Shown one piece after another: positions 5,635 to 5,893 of a DNA stretch of 5,893 nucleotides. The DNA is taken from assembly GCA_021806345.1 (NCBI GenBank), contig JAJZXP010000330.1:1-5893 (forward strand). Direction: 5' to 3'. Numbering within the stretch: the first letter of the stretch is position 1; each line of letters begins with the position of its first letter. Under the pieces are notes generated by a model. The model was given only the letters and a program-made list of their open reading frames with translations, searched no databases and had not been told where the DNA came from. Source of the stretch: Thermoplasmata archaeon. Its GTDB lineage: Archaea > Thermoplasmatota > Thermoplasmata > Thermoplasmatales > Thermoplasmataceae. A program made the translations under genes and the position numbers.

Positions 5635-5690
5635 GCAGTGGATATAACTTATTTTGGTTCTCAAACAAAACATCATTTTGCCAATGTATT

Positions 5691-5776
5691 CTCATATAAT
5701 GGGATACCATCCGTTGAAATAATATACAATGAATTATGATATTCTGTATAACTCCTGTTTCCCACGATTAGTTAAT
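5691..5776. repeat. Copy 2 of the imperfect long direct repeat
   Basis: 5712-5776 matches 1037-1102 with three substitutions and a one-base gap; a degenerate match continues left to about 5691. It lies upstream of the three-gene operon and about 30 bases beyond the stop of the reading frame entering from the right. In this copy the right flank is not IS sequence, so the similarity does not come from the IS1634-type elements. Confidence 0.85.
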
Positions 5777-5806
5777 TGTATTTTGCCGCAAATTCAGGTC
5801 CGATTG

Positions 5807-5893
5807 CTACTCCCTTCTCTCTATGGACTCAATGGCCTTCTCACATTCGTCTATGATTCTTGAACACAGGGGGAACAGGCTGGATACCTGGTT
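5807..5893 (-). CDS. 3' end of an unidentified gene running in from the right edge
   Basis: The minus-strand frame is open from the window edge to a TAG at 5807-5809, giving the last 28 residues: a hydrophobic LFPLCSRIIDECEKA followed by the charged end IESIERRE. The other two minus-strand frames contain stops. The amphipathic Glu-rich helix looks protein-like and the base composition is richer in GC than the neighbouring operon, but 28 open codons can occur by chance. It could be the C-terminus of another element's transposase, with the long repeat as its 3' flank; the fragment is too short to name. Confidence 0.35.
   Translation of the reverse strand, partial: NQVSSLFPLCSRIIDECEKAIESIERRE

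Noticed and set aside
1012..5776. CRISPR array from the repeated sequence
   Set aside because: There are only two copies 4.7 kb apart, much longer than CRISPR repeats and without spacers.

Overview
The window looks archaeal, most likely from the Thermoplasmata. IS1634-type transposases with a YKEQWQIERSFRTIKS-like motif are common there, start regions have candidate TATA boxes about 26-35 bases upstream with no clear Shine-Dalgarno, and several coding regions are AT-rich. The lineage is an inference; no rRNA, tRNA or core gene is present to confirm it.

Layout. (1) 93-845 (+): a two-domain soluble protein, with an N-terminal domain like cyanobacterial fluorescence recovery protein (FRP) and a C-terminal domain like the calcium-binding protein CcbP. 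(2) About 1012-1102: one copy of an imperfect repeat of up to 90 bp whose partner lies at about 5691-5776, so the pair brackets 4.6 kb. (3) 1125-2975: IS debris. A truncated IS1634-type remnant with an amber codon inside its catalytic motif (1125-1575) abuts a second IS1634-type element with 14-bp terminal inverted repeats (1576-2975). The second element's transposase has lost the region expected to hold its first two catalytic aspartates. (4) 3147-5599 (-): an AT-rich three-gene unit, transcribed right to left. It encodes a 172-aa protein with an N-terminal membrane segment and a Gly/Ala-rich hydrophobic tail, an HtpX-like M48 membrane metallopeptidase, and a 349-aa RDD-SpoIIM (DUF95) fusion membrane protein. 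(5) 5691-5893: the second repeat copy and the last 28 codons of a minus-strand reading frame that enters from the right edge.

How the genes may work together. Peptidase and RDD-SpoIIM genes overlap by 4 bases (ATGA), and the 172-aa gene ends 51 bases before the peptidase start, so the three are probably co-expressed. SpoIIM/DUF95 membrane proteins are a hallmark of circular-bacteriocin clusters, where they serve maturation, export or immunity. The last 69 residues of the 172-aa protein have the size and helical hydrophobic character of such a peptide. My leading hypothesis is a compact cassette for making and handling an exported, membrane-active peptide: precursor, membrane protease, and transport or immunity protein. 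This is inference; a membrane-protein quality-control or envelope-stress unit is the main alternative. The repeats and IS debris around it suggest a mobile or recently rearranged accessory island.
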